Source of the DNA: Oscillospiraceae bacterium
Lineage (GTDB): Bacteria > Bacillota > Clostridia > Oscillospirales > Ruminococcaceae
Length of the DNA stretch: 64,000 bases
NCBI GenBank assembly: GCA_029007035.1
Contig: JAQXHC010000035.1
Location: forward strand, 40,062 to 104,061
Reading direction: 5' to 3'
Position 1 is the stretch's first letter. The number at the start of each line of letters is the position of its first letter. Positions 36,160-45,779 of the stretch are shown here, in pieces. Both the position numbers and the translations under genes were made by a program. Under the pieces are notes generated by a model, which was given only the letters and a program-made list of their open reading frames with translations, made no database searches and was not told the DNA's origin.

Positions 36160-38106
36160 TTATTGAACTTTTTTTGCAATATCGTCAAGAAGCTTGCTGA
36201 GCAGATCGCCCTGAGTCATCGTGCCAAGGTCGCCTTCGCGTCTTGAACGAACCGAAACAGTTCCGTTCTCGACCTCCTTATCGCCCACCGTAATCATAAT
36301 CGGGAGCTTATCGACCGTAGCCGAACGGATCTTCCAGCCAACCTTTTCTGCCCTGTCATCGATCGTTGCGCGGATTCCTGCGGCTTCAAGCTTTTCAAGG
36401 AGCGTATCGCAGTATTCAAGATGCCTGTCCGCAACGGGGATGATTCTGACCTGCTCCGGAGCTACCCAGAGAGGAAGTGCACCTGCAAAATGCTCGATCA
36501 TGTATGCGAGTGTACGCTCGTAGCATCCGAGTGATGTTCTGTGAATGATATAGGGCATCTTCTTTGTACCGTCGACATCGACATATTCCATGCCGAATCT
36601 CTTTGCAAGAAGCATATCGATCTGAATCGTTACGAGAGTGTCCTCCTTGCCGTATACGTTCTTGTACTGAATGTCGAGCTTCGGTCCGTAGAATGCAGCT
36701 TCGTCGATTCCGACTTCGTAATCCACTCCGAGATGGTCGAGAATTTTAGCCATTGCAGCCTGTGCCTCCTCCCACTGCTCGGGAGTTCCCTCATACTTGT
36801 TATTCGGATTTGCAGGATCCCACTGTGAGAAACGGAATGTACAGTCGTCAAGGAGTCCGACGGTTTCAAGCATATATTTTGCAAGATTCAGACAGCCCTT
36901 GAATTCCTCCTCCAGCTGGTCGGGTCGGAGAATAAGGTGACCCTCGGAGATAGTGAACTGGCGGACGCGGATAAGTCCGTGCATTTCACCGGAATCCTCC
37001 TTGCGGAAGAGAGTCGAAGTCTCGCCCAGTCTCATAGGCAGATCACGGTATGAACGCTGTCTGTTAAGGAATACCTGATACTGGAACGGGCAGGTCATCG
37101 GACGGAGCGCGAAGCATTCCTTTGTCTCGTCATAGGGGTCGCCGAGAATAAACATTCCGTCAAGGTAATGATCCCAGTGACCGGAAATTTTATAAAATTC
37201 CCTCTTAGCCATAAACGGAGTTTTTGTGAGGAGATAGCCGTTTTTCTGCTCAACGTCCTCAACCCAGCGCTGGAGCGTCTGAATAACTCTTGCACCCTTG
37301 GGAAGAATGATCGGAAGTCCCTGACCCACAACATCGACTGTCGTGAAGTATTCAAGCTCGCGTCCGAGCTTATTGTGGTCACGGAGCTTTGCCTCCTCGC
37401 GCTGCTTGATGTCAGCTTCAAGCTCGGAAGTCTTGGGATAGGCAACGGCATATACACGGGAAAGCATCTTGTTTTTCTCAGAGCCTCTCCAGTAAGCGCC
37501 TGTGCACGAAAGCAGCTTGAAAGCCTTAACGGGAGCGGTCGTCATAAGGTGGGGACCTGCACAGAGATCCGTGAATTCGCCCTGCTTGTAGAATGAGATC
37601 GGCTCACCCTTTCCGACATGCTCCTCACAAAGCTCAACCTTGTAAGGTTCATCCATTTCTTTAAGTCTGGCGATAGCTTCTTCGGGAGAAAGCTCGAACT
37701 GCTCGAGAGGCATTCCGTCCTTGACGATTTTCTTCATCTCGGCTTCGATTTTTTCAAGCTCCTCGGCAGTAAAAGGCTTTTCAAGATCGAAGTCATAGTA
37801 GAATCCGTTATCGATAGCCGGTCCGATTGCGAGCTTGGCAGATGGATAAAGTCTTTTTACAGCCTGAGCAAGAATGTGCGATGCCGTATGCCAGAATGTC
37901 TTTTTACCCTCTGTTGAGTCAAATGTGCACACCTCGAATTCGCAGTCGCTTCCGACTACGGTACGAAGGTCCCTGACCTCGCCGTTGAGCTTTACACAGC
38001 AGGCAGCCTTGTAAAGACCCATACCGATTCCCTTAATGATTTCCGCAGCAGGCATCGGCGACTCTATTTCGCGTATGCTGCCGTCTTTTAAAGTCAGTTT
38101 AATCAT
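36160..38106 (-). CDS. thrS: Threonyl-tRNA synthetase
   Basis: The enzyme charges tRNA-Thr. It is 648 residues. The TGS domain is ~1-62 (LTLKDGSIREIESPMPAAEI). The editing domain follows, with its HTASHILAQAVKRLYP motif and YKQGEFTDLCAGPHL. The class II core has motif 2 PMRLGETSTLFRKEDSGEM and motif 3 HRTSLGCYERTLAYMIEHF. The anticodon-binding domain has VAPEQVRIIPVADRHLEY. AAAGGAG precedes the ATG. A T-box lies further upstream, before a small intervening gene, and may control both. Confidence 0.97.
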   Translation of the reverse strand: MIKLTLKDGSIREIESPMPAAEIIKGIGMGLYKAACCVKLNGEVRDLRTVVGSDCEFEVCTFDSTEGKKTFWHTASHILAQAVKRLYPSAKLAIGPAIDNGFYYDFDLEKPFTAEELEKIEAEMKKIVKDGMPLEQFELSPEEAIARLKEMDEPYKVELCEEHVGKGEPISFYKQGEFTDLCAGPHLMTTAPVKAFKLLSCTGAYWRGSEKNKMLSRVYAVAYPKTSELEADIKQREEAKLRDHNKLGRELEYFTTVDVVGQGLPIILPKGARVIQTLQRWVEDVEQKNGYLLTKTPFMAKREFYKISGHWDHYLDGMFILGDPYDETKECFALRPMTCPFQYQVFLNRQRSYRDLPMRLGETSTLFRKEDSGEMHGLIRVRQFTISEGHLILRPDQLEEEFKGCLNLAKYMLETVGLLDDCTFRFSQWDPANPNNKYEGTPEQWEEAQAAMAKILDHLGVDYEVGIDEAAFYGPKLDIQYKNVYGKEDTLVTIQIDMLLAKRFGMEYVDVDGTKKMPYIIHRTSLGCYERTLAYMIEHFAGALPLWVAPEQVRIIPVADRHLEYCDTLLEKLEAAGIRATIDDRAEKVGWKIRSATVDKLPIMITVGDKEVENGTVSVRSRREGDLGTMTQGDLLSKLLDDIAKKVQ

Positions 38107-38291
38107 GATAATCTGCTCCTTTATATTTTATTTCAGGAAACCTCTGAAAACCCGGAAGTTTTGTTTTGAACAAGGAAAGAAAAGGCTGTTTTGCGGAGCA
38201 AACTCCACATCTGCCTCTGTAAAAACATAGTTTTCAAAGATTCCTTTATTTTTATTTGGTTTATGACAATACCGCATAATTACCGTACTGC

Positions 38292-38690
38292 CTATTCAGC
38301 CCATCCGAGAATTTCAATACCGTTATCGCCGCCTACCTCAATAGTAAGCTTTCCGCCGAGATAATCGTCCTGACCTGCGGCAATGATACTGATAAATATC
38401 TCATCATCATCGAAATCAACCGAAAGATAGGCTGCGAAAACAGCTTCGTCAAGCTCGGAGACTTCAATAAACGGGTATTTCCGGTGATTGAACCAGCCTC
38501 CGTCATACATCATCTGCACAAATTTTCTCTTTTTTGAATTTATTTTATCAAGCTTTGCGGCGATGGCAGAAAGGTTATCAATAATCGTCTGCTGTTCCTC
38601 GGTAAAAAACAGTACAAGAGTCGGTTTCCCCCAGACGTCAAAGGTTATCTCATAAGCCTCATGCTTTTCGTTATATTTTATTCCGTTCAT
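38292..38690 (-). CDS. Small conserved-looking protein between T-box and thrS
   Basis: The 132-residue soluble protein starts MNGIKYNEKHEAYEITFDVW. It contains LVLFFTEEQQTIIDNLSAI and FVQMMYDGGWFNHRKYPF, with an acidic beta-rich C-terminus (LSVDFDDDEIFISIIAAGQD; LTIEVGGDNGIEILGW). The C-terminal pattern is reminiscent of DUF2262 proteins, but I am not confident. The ATG at 38690 has GGAG 8 bases upstream. The longer frame to 38777 would translate the T-box terminator. It lies directly downstream of a T-box and 185 bases upstream of thrS. The function is unknown. Confidence 0.75.
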   Translation of the reverse strand: MNGIKYNEKHEAYEITFDVWGKPTLVLFFTEEQQTIIDNLSAIAAKLDKINSKKRKFVQMMYDGGWFNHRKYPFIEVSELDEAVFAAYLSVDFDDDEIFISIIAAGQDDYLGGKLTIEVGGDNGIEILGWAE

Positions 38691-38708
38691 TTTATCAGCT
38701 CCAATCAT

Positions 38709-38950
38709 AAAAAAATCCCTCACACCGCAGAAAGCGGCGCAAGGGACGTTCAGAAACGTGGTTCCACCCTGATTCACACGGAAAGTTTCCGTATCTCAAG
38801 CGCACTGTAACGGGCGCACCCGATGCTTATTGGGCATACTCCGAGGGGGTGTGCGTCTCCCTTAACGCTGCAAGCCTCGCACCGAACGGCTGCTCTCTGA
38901 AAGCGTTTTATCGCGGGATAGCCTTCCTCATCAACGATTTAACATTTATA
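38709..38950 (-). promoter_or_regulatory. T-box leader (probably threonine-responsive)
   Basis: The T-box sequence AGGGTGGAACCACG is at 38757-38770 on the minus strand. It is followed by a terminator TCCCTTGCGCCGC/GCGGTGTGAGGGA with TTTTTT (38709-38746). Upstream is an AGAGAGC distal loop and a CGGAGTA element at the end of stem I. The 3' side of the specifier region reads GACGCACACCCCCTCGGAG, which contains threonine triplets (ACA, ACC). I could not assign the specifier uniquely. The leader reads into the small gene at 38690 and, further on, thrS. Confidence 0.9.
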
Positions 38951-38958
38951 CTATTGTC

Positions 38959-38987
38959 ATATTAGCACACTTTTAAGCTGTTGTCAA
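38959..38987 (-). promoter_or_regulatory. Promoter of T-box/thrS unit
   Basis: Minus-strand TTGACA (38982-38987), 17-base spacer and TAATAT (38959-38964), immediately before the T-box leader. Confidence 0.85.
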
Positions 38988-39037
38988 GCGGATTTTTATA
39001 ATTTGCATCAAAATTTTCGGGGAAATCCCCGGGAAAT

Positions 39038-39066
39038 TTGCATTGAAAAAAATAATGTGCTATAAT
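39038..39066 (+). promoter_or_regulatory. Promoter of GH95-GH26 pair
   Basis: TTGCAT (39038-39043), 17-base spacer and TATAAT (39061-39066). This gives a leader of about 160 bases before the GH95 ATG. It argues against the longer upstream reading frame. Confidence 0.68.
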
Positions 39067-39234
39067 AGTAAGATAAAGGAGATACAGAGCCGGAAGACAG
39101 GGAATATTCTGCTTTCCCGCTTAACTCCCGACATTTTATTGCAGAACCGAAGTTTAAAACGTTTAGTACGTATAATAATCCTATTAAGGCTATACCGAGC
39201 GGTGTTGCCTGAAATCTCTGACAAAGGAGCATAT

Positions 39235-41547
39235 ATGGAAACAATTCTCAGATATAAAAAGCCTGCTGCGGACTTCAACGAAGCCTTGCCCGTCGGAAAC
39301 GGAAGAATAGGCGGAATGATTTTCGGCGGCGCGTCCGACGAGCTTATAAAGCTCAATGAGGACTCAATCTGGTCTGGCGGTCCGCGCCACAGAGTCAATC
39401 CCGATGCAGGAGAGGGACTCGCCGAACTCCGCGCACTGCTGAAAGAGGGCAAGGTCTCCGAAGCAGAAGAAATTGCCTTTGAGAAAATGCAGGGCGTCCC
39501 CCCCGATTCACGTCACTATATGCCTCTGGGCAATATAAATATAAACATGGAGCTTAACGGCAAGCCAAAGGACTATATCCGCACTCTCGATATCGCCAAT
39601 GCCATAGCTGATGTCAGCTTTACCGTCGGCGACGTTAAATATACAAGAGAGGTTTTTGTGTCCGCTCCTGATGAAGCCATGATAATTCACCTGACCTCCT
39701 CTGCGGACAATGCGATAAGCTTTTCATGCACAATCGGCGGACGCGATGACTATTTTGACGACTGCCGTCCATGCGGCAAAAATATGATTCTCTTCAACGG
39801 CGGATCGGGCAGCCGCGACGGCATTTTCTTTGCTGCCGTGCTCGGCGCAACGGCTTCCGGAGGAGAGGTCAGAACCGTCGGAGGAAAGATAACGGTTAAA
39901 AACGCCGACGAGGCTACGATTATCCTTACCGTCCGCACAAGCTTTTACGGCGACTGCTTTGAGGAATCCGCCGAGGTTGATGCCGAAATGGCAATGCGCT
40001 GTGAATATGACGAGCTCCGCTACCGCCACATCACTGACTACAGGGAGCTTTTTGACCGTGTATCGCTTGACCTCTGCGACAACAGCGAGGACGATCTTTC
40101 ACAGATGACCACTGACGAGCGGATAGCCCGTCTGCGCGGGAATGCTCTTGATGACAAGGAATGCGTCCGCAATATCCACGATAACAAGCTTATCGAACTG
40201 TATTTCAATTTCGGACGCTATCTCATGATTTCTGCAAGCCGTCCGGGAACTCAGCCTATGAATCTTCAGGGTATATGGAACGAGGATATGTGGCCTGCAT
40301 GGGGAAGCCGGTATACGGTCAACATCAATACCGAAATGAATTACTGGTGCGCCGAAAGCTGCAATCTTTCCGAATGTCACCTGCCTCTTTTCGATCTGCT
40401 TGAACGAGTGTGTGAAAACGGAAGAAAAACTGCCAAAGAGATGTACGGCATAAACAGAGGCTTCGTCTGCCACCACAATACCGATATATGGGGCGATACG
40501 GCTCCTCAGGATCTATGGATGCCCGCAACGCTCTGGTGTACCGGCGGAGCATGGCTCGCGCTTCACATCTACGAGCACTTTGAATATACGGGAGATATGG
40601 AATTTCTCCGTGACAAATACCACATAATGAAAGAAGCAGCGGAATTCTTTACCGAATTCCTTATCGACGACGGAAAAGGCAGACTTGTAACGTGTCCATC
40701 GGTTTCTCCCGAGAATACCTATCTCACAAGCGACGGGGTAAAAGGCTGTCTTTGCATCGGACCGTCCATGGACTCGCAGATCATCACGGTTTTATACAAC
40801 GACGTTATCAAAAGCGCACAGCTGCTCGGAGTTGACCACGATCTTGTAACCAGGCTGAAAGCACAGCTTGAGAAACTTCCGCAGCCTGAAATCGGCAAAT
40901 ACGGTCAGATTATGGAATGGGCAGAGGACTACGATGAGGTTGAAATCGGTCACCGCCATATATCACAGCTTTTCGCACTTCACCCTGCGGAGCTGATAAC
41001 GCCACATAAGACGCCCAAACTCGCCGACGCTGCGAGAGCAACCCTCGTCCGCAGACTCATTCACGGCGGCGGTCACACAGGATGGAGCTGCGCATGGATC
41101 GCAAATATGTGGGCGCGTCTATATGACAGCGGAATGGTCTATGAAAACATCAAAAAGCTCCTTTCAGAATCAACTGCACCGAATATGCTCGATATGCACC
41201 CGCCTTTCCAGATCGACGGAAACTTCGGCGGAACATCGGCAATCACCGAGGCTCTTTTGCAGAGCACAAACGGAGAAATCATTCTGCTGCCTGCACTTCC
41301 CGATGAATGGAGCGAGGGCAGCGTTTCGGGACTTAAAGCAAAGGGAGGCTTCACCGTTTCAATGACGTGGGAGCAGTGCAGACTCAGAAGCGCCGAAATC
41401 TTTTCAGAATCCGACGGCGAATGCCGTCTCCGTGCAGGCTGTGTTGCAAGCGTTGTCTGTGACGGTGAAAGCGTAGGTTCGCGCATTGAAAACGGCGTTA
41501 TCATTTTCAACACAAAAAAGGGCGGAACATATACCGTTAAGGTGTAA
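39235..41547 (+). CDS. GH95 alpha-L-fucosidase/galactosidase-family enzyme
   Basis: The 770-residue protein has no signal peptide and should act in the cytoplasm on imported oligosaccharides. The N-terminal domain reads FNEALPVGNGRIGGMIFGG and LNEDSIWSGGP, classic GH95 signatures. The catalytic (alpha/alpha)6 barrel has TVNINTEMNYWCAESCNLSE with the conserved asparagines, CPSVSPENTY with the likely general acid, and HGGGHTGWSCAWIANMWARL. The family removes terminal alpha-1,2-L-fucose or alpha-L-galactose, and the two cannot be told apart here. ATG at 39235 follows AAAGGAG. The GH26 lipoprotein gene follows after 22 bases. Confidence 0.93.
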   Translation: METILRYKKPAADFNEALPVGNGRIGGMIFGGASDELIKLNEDSIWSGGPRHRVNPDAGEGLAELRALLKEGKVSEAEEIAFEKMQGVPPDSRHYMPLGNININMELNGKPKDYIRTLDIANAIADVSFTVGDVKYTREVFVSAPDEAMIIHLTSSADNAISFSCTIGGRDDYFDDCRPCGKNMILFNGGSGSRDGIFFAAVLGATASGGEVRTVGGKITVKNADEATIILTVRTSFYGDCFEESAEVDAEMAMRCEYDELRYRHITDYRELFDRVSLDLCDNSEDDLSQMTTDERIARLRGNALDDKECVRNIHDNKLIELYFNFGRYLMISASRPGTQPMNLQGIWNEDMWPAWGSRYTVNINTEMNYWCAESCNLSECHLPLFDLLERVCENGRKTAKEMYGINRGFVCHHNTDIWGDTAPQDLWMPATLWCTGGAWLALHIYEHFEYTGDMEFLRDKYHIMKEAAEFFTEFLIDDGKGRLVTCPSVSPENTYLTSDGVKGCLCIGPSMDSQIITVLYNDVIKSAQLLGVDHDLVTRLKAQLEKLPQPEIGKYGQIMEWAEDYDEVEIGHRHISQLFALHPAELITPHKTPKLADAARATLVRRLIHGGGHTGWSCAWIANMWARLYDSGMVYENIKKLLSESTAPNMLDMHPPFQIDGNFGGTSAITEALLQSTNGEIILLPALPDEWSEGSVSGLKAKGGFTVSMTWEQCRLRSAEIFSESDGECRLRAGCVASVVCDGESVGSRIENGVIIFNTKKGGTYTVKV

Positions 41548-41569
41548 GCCGCCGTGCTACGGAGGATCT

Positions 41570-43177
41570 ATGACTATAAAAAAATGTCTTTCGGCTCTGG
41601 CGGCAGCTGTATTTCTTGCTTCCGCTTCAGGCTGTAAATCTGTGGGAGAGGCTAATTTATTCTTCAGGGATGAAAGCAATAGCGAAGACAGCGTTCAGCC
41701 GCTTGTTACATCGCCTCCTCTCAGCACCGATGCAGTGGAGTCATTCCCCGATTATCCCATATCCTATCCCGAAATCGAACAGCAGGACACGGGAGATATC
41801 TACGAAGCCGAAAATGCTTCGCTGACAGATGGGGTCTCTATTGCTGCCGACCGCGATTCTTTCAGCGGATACGGATATGTTTCGGGATTTTCAGACGGAG
41901 GAGCGGCTGAATTTTCCGTAATTGCTCCCAGCAATCAGCACTATGACCTGACATTCTGCATCGCTTCATCGAAAGAGGTTAAATGCAGTGTTTCGCTCAA
42001 CGGCGAGATTATCAGCGGCTTTACCACAACTGCCGACGATAAGTTCACTCTGATCACACTTCCGGGAGTATTCCTTGTAAAGGGAGAATCGGATATCTCC
42101 GTTTCCGCGGTGGGGGATATCTGTCTCGACTATCTGAAAATCTCGAATAATACGTCGCTCAGCGACATTTCCTATGATGCGGACGGTGAACTTTCAAACG
42201 AAAACGCTGCCGAATCCGCAAAAAAGCTTATGTCATTCCTGACTGAGAATTACGGCGAATATATTATTACAGGTCAGTATGTTTCCGACGAATCCAACAG
42301 CGAACTCGACCTTATTTACCGCACTACGGGAAAATACCCGGTTATCCGCTTCGCCGCTCTCGACAACTGCGGCGGCTCTTTCGACGCGAATTATCCTGCG
42401 GTCGACGCGGCTGCGGAATGGCACAGAAACGGCGGTATAACAGGACTCATGTGGCACTGGGAATCTCCGGGGAATCAGCCGTCGGTCTATGCTGCCGAAA
42501 CGGACTTCGATCTGAGCAAGGCAGTCACCGATATTGACATTGCCAATATGACTCAGGAGGAAATCCGCGGACTCTACGGCGAAGGAAAGCTCTCCGGCGA
42601 ATGCTACGGACTTATCCTTGATATCGACGAAATGTCCGGGCTTCTGCTTTCACTGAAAAACAAGGGTATCCCCGTACTGTGGAGACCGCTCCACGAAGGC
42701 TCTGGCGACTGGTACTGGTGGGGGGCAAGCGGAACAAGTGCCTATAAGTGGCTTTGGGAGCTTGTCTATACCCGAATGACCGAGTATTTCGGACTTGATA
42801 ATCTCATCTGGATATGGAACGGTCAGAGTGCCGATTCTCTGGTTGATAAAGATACTTTCGATATTGCTTCGGTGGATATTTACACCGCAGATGGACAGCA
42901 GTTCGGCAGCCGGTATGAGCAGTTCGCCGCTCTGCAGAAGCTTGTCGGCTCGGATAAGCTGATCGCAATCAGCGAAAGCTGCTCTGTTCCCGATATCGAC
43001 GCGGCTTTCCGCGATAAGGCAGTCTGGTCATTCTTCGGACTGTGGTACGGCGAATATCTCGAAGCTGACGACGGAACATATTCCGATATATATATGACAA
43101 AGGACAGCTTCATCAGAGCCTATAACTCAAGCGGCGCTCTCACTCTGGATGAGTATACCGCCATGAACGAAGATTAG
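41570..43177 (+). CDS. GH26 beta-mannanase-type lipoprotein with CBM35-like module
   Basis: The 535-residue protein has a lipoprotein signal (LASASGC, Cys ~24), so it is probably anchored on the outer face of the membrane. Residues ~75-200 form a CBM35-like module (YEAENASLTDGVSIAAD; ICLDYLKIS). The GH26 domain (~215-520) has the acid/base in WRPLHEGSGDWYWWG and the nucleophile in LIAISESCSVPD. Other conserved features are GLMWHWESP and NLIWIWNGQ. GH26 enzymes hydrolyse beta-mannan or related beta-glucan. GGAGG precedes the ATG at 41570. Paired with GH95, this suggests lipid-anchored rather than cellulosomal processing of hemicellulose. Confidence 0.93.
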   Translation: MTIKKCLSALAAAVFLASASGCKSVGEANLFFRDESNSEDSVQPLVTSPPLSTDAVESFPDYPISYPEIEQQDTGDIYEAENASLTDGVSIAADRDSFSGYGYVSGFSDGGAAEFSVIAPSNQHYDLTFCIASSKEVKCSVSLNGEIISGFTTTADDKFTLITLPGVFLVKGESDISVSAVGDICLDYLKISNNTSLSDISYDADGELSNENAAESAKKLMSFLTENYGEYIITGQYVSDESNSELDLIYRTTGKYPVIRFAALDNCGGSFDANYPAVDAAAEWHRNGGITGLMWHWESPGNQPSVYAAETDFDLSKAVTDIDIANMTQEEIRGLYGEGKLSGECYGLILDIDEMSGLLLSLKNKGIPVLWRPLHEGSGDWYWWGASGTSAYKWLWELVYTRMTEYFGLDNLIWIWNGQSADSLVDKDTFDIASVDIYTADGQQFGSRYEQFAALQKLVGSDKLIAISESCSVPDIDAAFRDKAVWSFFGLWYGEYLEADDGTYSDIYMTKDSFIRAYNSSGALTLDEYTAMNED

Positions 43178-43222
43178 AACAATGCAGTCAGGCGTTCTTT
43201 GTACGGTTTTGCCTTATTTGGA

Positions 43223-43251
43223 TTGACATAATTTTCCGTCGGTGTTATAAT
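43223..43251 (+). promoter_or_regulatory. Promoter of hydrolase-MurF-like gene cluster
   Basis: TTGACA (43223-43228), 17-base spacer and TATAAT (43246-43251), 36 bases before the TTG start of the hydrolase gene. Confidence 0.85.
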
Positions 43252-43287
43252 AAACATATAATAAAGAATATACTGGAGATAGCGAAA

Positions 43288-44061
43288 TTGAATAAAACAG
43301 TAAACGGAATGAACATAAACTATGAACAGAAAGGCAGCGGCGATTTAGTTGTATTGCTTCACGGCTGGGGAGCAAATATTACACTTTTCGCCAATCTGAT
43401 CGACCTTTTATCACAGAAATACACAGTCGTCGCCATGGATATGCCGGGCTTCGGAAAGAGCGACGAGCCTCCGTCGGCATGGTGCGTGGACGATTATGTA
43501 CAGTTCGTAATCGATTTTCTTGCCGATTACAAAGCAGAAAAGGTCATTTTCCTCGGTCACTCCTTCGGCGGACGCGTGACTATTAAAATGTGCAGCAGAA
43601 CAGACCTTCCCTTTGCCGTTGATAAGGTTATTCTCGTTGACAGCGCGGGTATTCTGCCGCCGAAGTCTAACAAAAAAAGCTTCCGCACCTATTATTACAA
43701 GCTCGGAAAGGCTTTTCTTTCGTGCAGACTTGTATCAAAGCTTTTTCCTGACGCACTGGAGAATTTCAGAAAAAAAATGGGCAGTGCGGACTATGCCGCC
43801 GCTTCGCCGCTTATGCGTCAGGTTCTTGTAAAGGTGGTCAATGAAGATCTGGAACCGCTTCTGCCAAATATCAAATGTCCCGCTCTGCTCGTCTGGGGCG
43901 TGAACGATACGGCAACTCCGCTTTCCGACGGCGAAAAAATGGAGCGGCTTATTCCCGATGCAGGTCTTGTAAAGCTTGAAAATGCCGGGCATTATTCTTT
44001 CCTCGACCAGCAGTTCACGTTCAACAGAGTTATGTCCTCATTTCTTAAATTAGGAGACTGA
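43288..44061 (+). CDS. Alpha/beta hydrolase
   Basis: The 257-residue protein has an intact catalytic triad pattern: oxyanion region VVLLHGWGANITLF, nucleophile elbow FLGHSFGGRV (Ser), acid in LLVWGVNDTATPL (Asp) and ENAGHYSFLDQ (His). The substrate is unknown. It could be an esterase or a peptidase-like hydrolase. The TTG start at 43288 has GGAG 9 bases upstream. An in-frame ATG at 43309 is the alternative. The stop is 2 bases before the MurF-like gene, so the two are almost certainly co-translated, suggesting a cell-wall connection. Confidence 0.88.
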   Translation: MNKTVNGMNINYEQKGSGDLVVLLHGWGANITLFANLIDLLSQKYTVVAMDMPGFGKSDEPPSAWCVDDYVQFVIDFLADYKAEKVIFLGHSFGGRVTIKMCSRTDLPFAVDKVILVDSAGILPPKSNKKSFRTYYYKLGKAFLSCRLVSKLFPDALENFRKKMGSADYAAASPLMRQVLVKVVNEDLEPLLPNIKCPALLVWGVNDTATPLSDGEKMERLIPDAGLVKLENAGHYSFLDQQFTFNRVMSSFLKLGD

Positions 44062-44063
44062 TT

Positions 44064-45686
44064 ATGAACATTGCATTATTCGTGATTTACGCGGCGGCGA
44101 CTCTGCTCAGCATTGTTTTCTTCGCCCTCCGCGAATTCCATATGCTCCAGCTCAACGGCTACAAAACTCCCGAACACTCACGGTGGATGCGGAAAAACTT
44201 CAAACGATACATTTTCCCGATTGTGCTGTTCGCATTGCAGTTCGCGCTGATTTTCACGGGCGTGAATGTCCCCATGATTGCCGGACTTACGGCATTGAAC
44301 CTGTGTATTGCGGTCATCAACAAGCCCGGAAAAAAATTCAAGAAGCCGCTTGTCTATACGGCTCGCGTGAAGCGAATGCTGGTGACGTTTTTTATACTTA
44401 CCGGAATTTTTTATGCCCTTGCCGTTCTTGCCGGCAGAGAGGTGAGCTTTAAAGATAATTGCGGCTTTATTGGTCATGACATAATAGTATGGTTCCATAA
44501 TTATATTCCTTACATTATAATCGGCTCGGTCCTGTATCTCACGCCGATTCTCGTGCCGCTGTCGAATCTCATCAACAAGCCGGTTGAAAAAGCGATTCAG
44601 AATTGGTACATCAGCGATGCAAAGCGTATACTCAAGGATTCTCCGAATCTCCACGTAATCGGCATCACAGGCAGCTACGGCAAGACCAGTATGAAATTCT
44701 ATCTCAGCGAGCTTTTGAATTCTCAGTACAGCACGCTGAAAACCCCCGAAAGCTACAACACACCGATGGGTGTGGTAAAAACGGTAAGGATGCAGCTTCG
44801 TCCCACTCACGAAATATTCGTCTGTGAAATGGGAGCAAGACGCGTAGGCGAAATCAAGGAGCTGTGCGGAATCGCAAATCCTCATGACGGCATTATTACC
44901 TCTGTTGGGCCACAGCATTTAGAAACGTTCAGATCCATTGAAAACGTCGTAAAAACTAAGTTTGAGCTTGCTGACAGCGTGTCGCCTCTCGGCAGACTTT
45001 ACCTCAACGGCGACAACGATCTTATCAGAGAAAAATCCGCCGAGTATAAAAATGCGGTTCTCTATGGTCTCGGCGAGGATAACGACTATCGCGCAGCGGA
45101 TATTTCCGTATCCGATAAGGGAACGGAATTTACTGTAATAACCCCGGACGGCTCGGAATGCCGCTATTCCACAATGCTGCTCGGCGAACACAACGTACAG
45201 AATCTCCTCGGAGCAATCGCCTACTGCCACGGCTACGGGATCGCTCTCGAAAAGCTTGTTCTGCCGGTTCGCAGGATCGCCGCCGTTCCTCACAGACTGC
45301 AGCTTATTGATAAGGGCGGAAACCTTACCTATATCGACGACGCATATAACTCTAACCCCAACGGATGCCGCGCAGCTCTGAACGTTCTCGGACTGTTCGA
45401 TGCGTGCAGAATTCTTGTGACTCCCGGAATGGTGGAGCTCGGCGCAAAGCAGGAGGAGCTTAACTATGAATTCGGCAAAGAAGCTGCACAATCCTGCGAC
45501 TATATCCTGCTTGTCGGCAAACAGCAGACAGAGCCGATTTACCGCGGAATTACAGACGCAGGCTTTCCGAAAGACAAGGTACTTGCCGTTGATACGCTGA
45601 ATGAGGCTCTCGCCGAAGCACAGGCTTATCAGACGGATAAAAAGAAAATCGTACTGCTGGAAAACGATTTGCCGGATAACTACTAA
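44064..45686 (+). CDS. Membrane-anchored MurF-like Mur ligase
   Basis: The 540-residue protein starts with about four membrane helices (residues 1-175; VIYAAATLLSIVFFALREF; IIIGSVLYLTPILVPLSNL). An ATP-dependent Mur ligase core follows: P-loop VIGITGSYGKTSMKF, TPESYNTPMGVV, EMGARRVGEIKELC, HRLQLID and IDDAYNSNPNGCRAAL. The core resembles MurF, which adds D-Ala-D-Ala to the UDP-MurNAc-tripeptide. The membrane extension is not part of classical MurF, so it may have a modified or alternative role. A D-Ala-D-Ala-type ligase gene follows after 93 bases. Confidence 0.88.
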   Translation: MNIALFVIYAAATLLSIVFFALREFHMLQLNGYKTPEHSRWMRKNFKRYIFPIVLFALQFALIFTGVNVPMIAGLTALNLCIAVINKPGKKFKKPLVYTARVKRMLVTFFILTGIFYALAVLAGREVSFKDNCGFIGHDIIVWFHNYIPYIIIGSVLYLTPILVPLSNLINKPVEKAIQNWYISDAKRILKDSPNLHVIGITGSYGKTSMKFYLSELLNSQYSTLKTPESYNTPMGVVKTVRMQLRPTHEIFVCEMGARRVGEIKELCGIANPHDGIITSVGPQHLETFRSIENVVKTKFELADSVSPLGRLYLNGDNDLIREKSAEYKNAVLYGLGEDNDYRAADISVSDKGTEFTVITPDGSECRYSTMLLGEHNVQNLLGAIAYCHGYGIALEKLVLPVRRIAAVPHRLQLIDKGGNLTYIDDAYNSNPNGCRAALNVLGLFDACRILVTPGMVELGAKQEELNYEFGKEAAQSCDYILLVGKQQTEPIYRGITDAGFPKDKVLAVDTLNEALAEAQAYQTDKKKIVLLENDLPDNY

Positions 45687-45779
45687 ATCGCAGAAACAAA
45701 GTAAAATGCTTTGTCATATCAGATATATAATTTTTCCCTGTGAACAGGGATAAAAATAACATAAAGGAGCAATTTCATC

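Noticed and set aside
38691..38777. N-terminal extension of the small gene before thrS
   Set aside because: It reads through the T-box sequence and terminator. The ATG at 38690 has a ribosome site.
39043..39234. 64-residue N-terminal extension of the GH95 protein
   Set aside because: The frame overlaps the -10 hexamer and is not family-like. The ATG at 39235 has its own AAAGGAG.
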